From assembly GCF_000688695.1 (NCBI RefSeq), contig NZ_JIBQ01000002.1, positions 90,208-127,060 of the forward strand: a stretch of 36,853 bases of DNA, read 5' to 3'. Each line of letters begins with the position of its first letter. Position 1 is the first letter of the stretch. The DNA is from Lonsdalea quercina subsp. quercina. Lineage in GTDB: Bacteria; Pseudomonadota; Gammaproteobacteria; Enterobacterales; Enterobacteriaceae. Shown piece by piece: positions 36,397-36,853 of the stretch. The notes beneath the pieces are model-generated. The model had not been told where the DNA came from, ran no database searches, and was given only the letters and a program-made list of their open reading frames with translations. The translations under genes were made by a program, and so were the position numbers.

Positions 36397-36853
36397 ATGA
36401 ACTTTTCCGTCTTTGGCAACAAATTCACCCGCCGCTCCGGTATTACTCAACTGATGGACGACCTGAACAACGGGCTGCGCACGCCCGGCGCCATCATGCT
36501 TGGCGGCGGAAACCCCGCACATATTCCGGCCATGGATGACTACTTCAAATCCCTGTGCGGCGACCTGCTGGAACAGGGCAAACTGACCGATGCGCTATGC
36601 AACTATGATGGCCCGCAGGGGAAAGATACGTTCCTGAATGCGCTGGCCGACCTGCTGCGCGAGACGTTGGGGTGGGAGATAGGCCCACAGAATATTGCTC
36701 TGACAAATGGCAGTCAGAGTGCATTTTTCCACTTATTTAATCTCTTTGGCGGACAAAAAAGCGACGGCAGCCGCAGCAAGGTCATGTTTCCGCTGGCGCC
36801 GGAGTATATCGGCTACGCCGATTCCGGCCTGGACGAAGACATGTTCGTCTCAG
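36397..36853 (+). CDS. avtA: Valine-pyruvate aminotransferase AvtA (3' end outside window)
   Basis: AvtA transaminates pyruvate with valine to form alanine, using PLP in the cytoplasm. The first 152 codons are present. The start MNFSVFGNKFTRRSGITQLM parallels E. coli AvtA, followed by GLRTPGAIMLGGGNPAHIP, LCNYDGPQGKDTFL, NIALTNGSQSAFFHLFNLFG and FPLAPEYIGYADSGLDEDMF. The PLP-binding lysine lies beyond the window. No strong ribosome binding site precedes the ATG. Confidence 0.93.
   Translation, partial: MNFSVFGNKFTRRSGITQLMDDLNNGLRTPGAIMLGGGNPAHIPAMDDYFKSLCGDLLEQGKLTDALCNYDGPQGKDTFLNALADLLRETLGWEIGPQNIALTNGSQSAFFHLFNLFGGQKSDGSRSKVMFPLAPEYIGYADSGLDEDMFVS

Noticed and set aside
36186-36539. 117-codon frame overlapping the avtA start
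   Set aside because: Its only start is a GTG directly abutting GGAG, and its second half lies out of frame inside avtA.

Overview
The window reads as a piece of chromosome from a Gram-negative enterobacterium (Enterobacterales). Many proteins match Escherichia coli counterparts closely over their full length as I remember them: ArgG, AldB, FdhD, SodA, GlyS, GlyQ, Tag, WecH, GhrB, YegT/YegU/YegW, AvtA and the Ula proteins. The gene order is a mosaic of E. coli neighbourhoods rather than colinear with them, and the overall flavour suggests a plant- or environment-associated genus such as Dickeya, Brenneria or a relative. That genus call is an inference from gene content only. I see no rRNA, tRNA, CRISPR array, insertion sequence or phage gene.

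Left part (1-8157): the 3' end of a GntR/UTRA regulator and a Dabb-domain protein, then an L-ascorbate utilisation (ula) locus in two divergent arms. The minus arm is ulaG (lactonase), ulaE (3-epimerase) and ulaR (repressor). The plus arm is a fused EIIC-EIIB ascorbate transporter (ulaA-ulaB in one chain), ulaC (EIIA), ulaF (4-epimerase) and ulaD (decarboxylase). Together they import L-ascorbate as its 6-phosphate and convert it to D-xylulose 5-phosphate. The 532-bp divergent region and the ulaR leader carry repeated GTGATT and TTATGAT motifs that look like UlaR operators.

Middle-left (8158-13661): a stand-alone EAL phosphodiesterase, a nested palindromic intergenic repeat, then a compact set of lipid-type genes: an acyl carrier protein, a KAS III-like enzyme with a Cys-His-His active site, a convergent Sfp-type phosphopantetheinyl transferase and an AT-rich AraC-type regulator. 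No other biosynthetic enzymes are present. This orphan acyl-transfer set is the least explained part of the window.

Middle (13662-24750): argG with a textbook pair of ARG boxes; an isochorismatase-fold hydrolase in an operon with a GlxA-type (DJ-1/AraC) regulator, preceded by a 21-bp-period direct repeat; wecH; aldB divergent from fdhD (GTG start); sodA; a chemoreceptor with a helical periplasmic sensor; and a YiaF-like lipoprotein.

Right part (24750-36853): glyQ-glyS, a TSUP permease, tag, a possible frameshifted small gene with its own terminator, yegT-yegU with convergent yegW (no yegV sugar kinase), ghrB, a secreted DUF4432 protein and the start of avtA, which is cut by the window end. 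Strong hairpin terminators separate most units.
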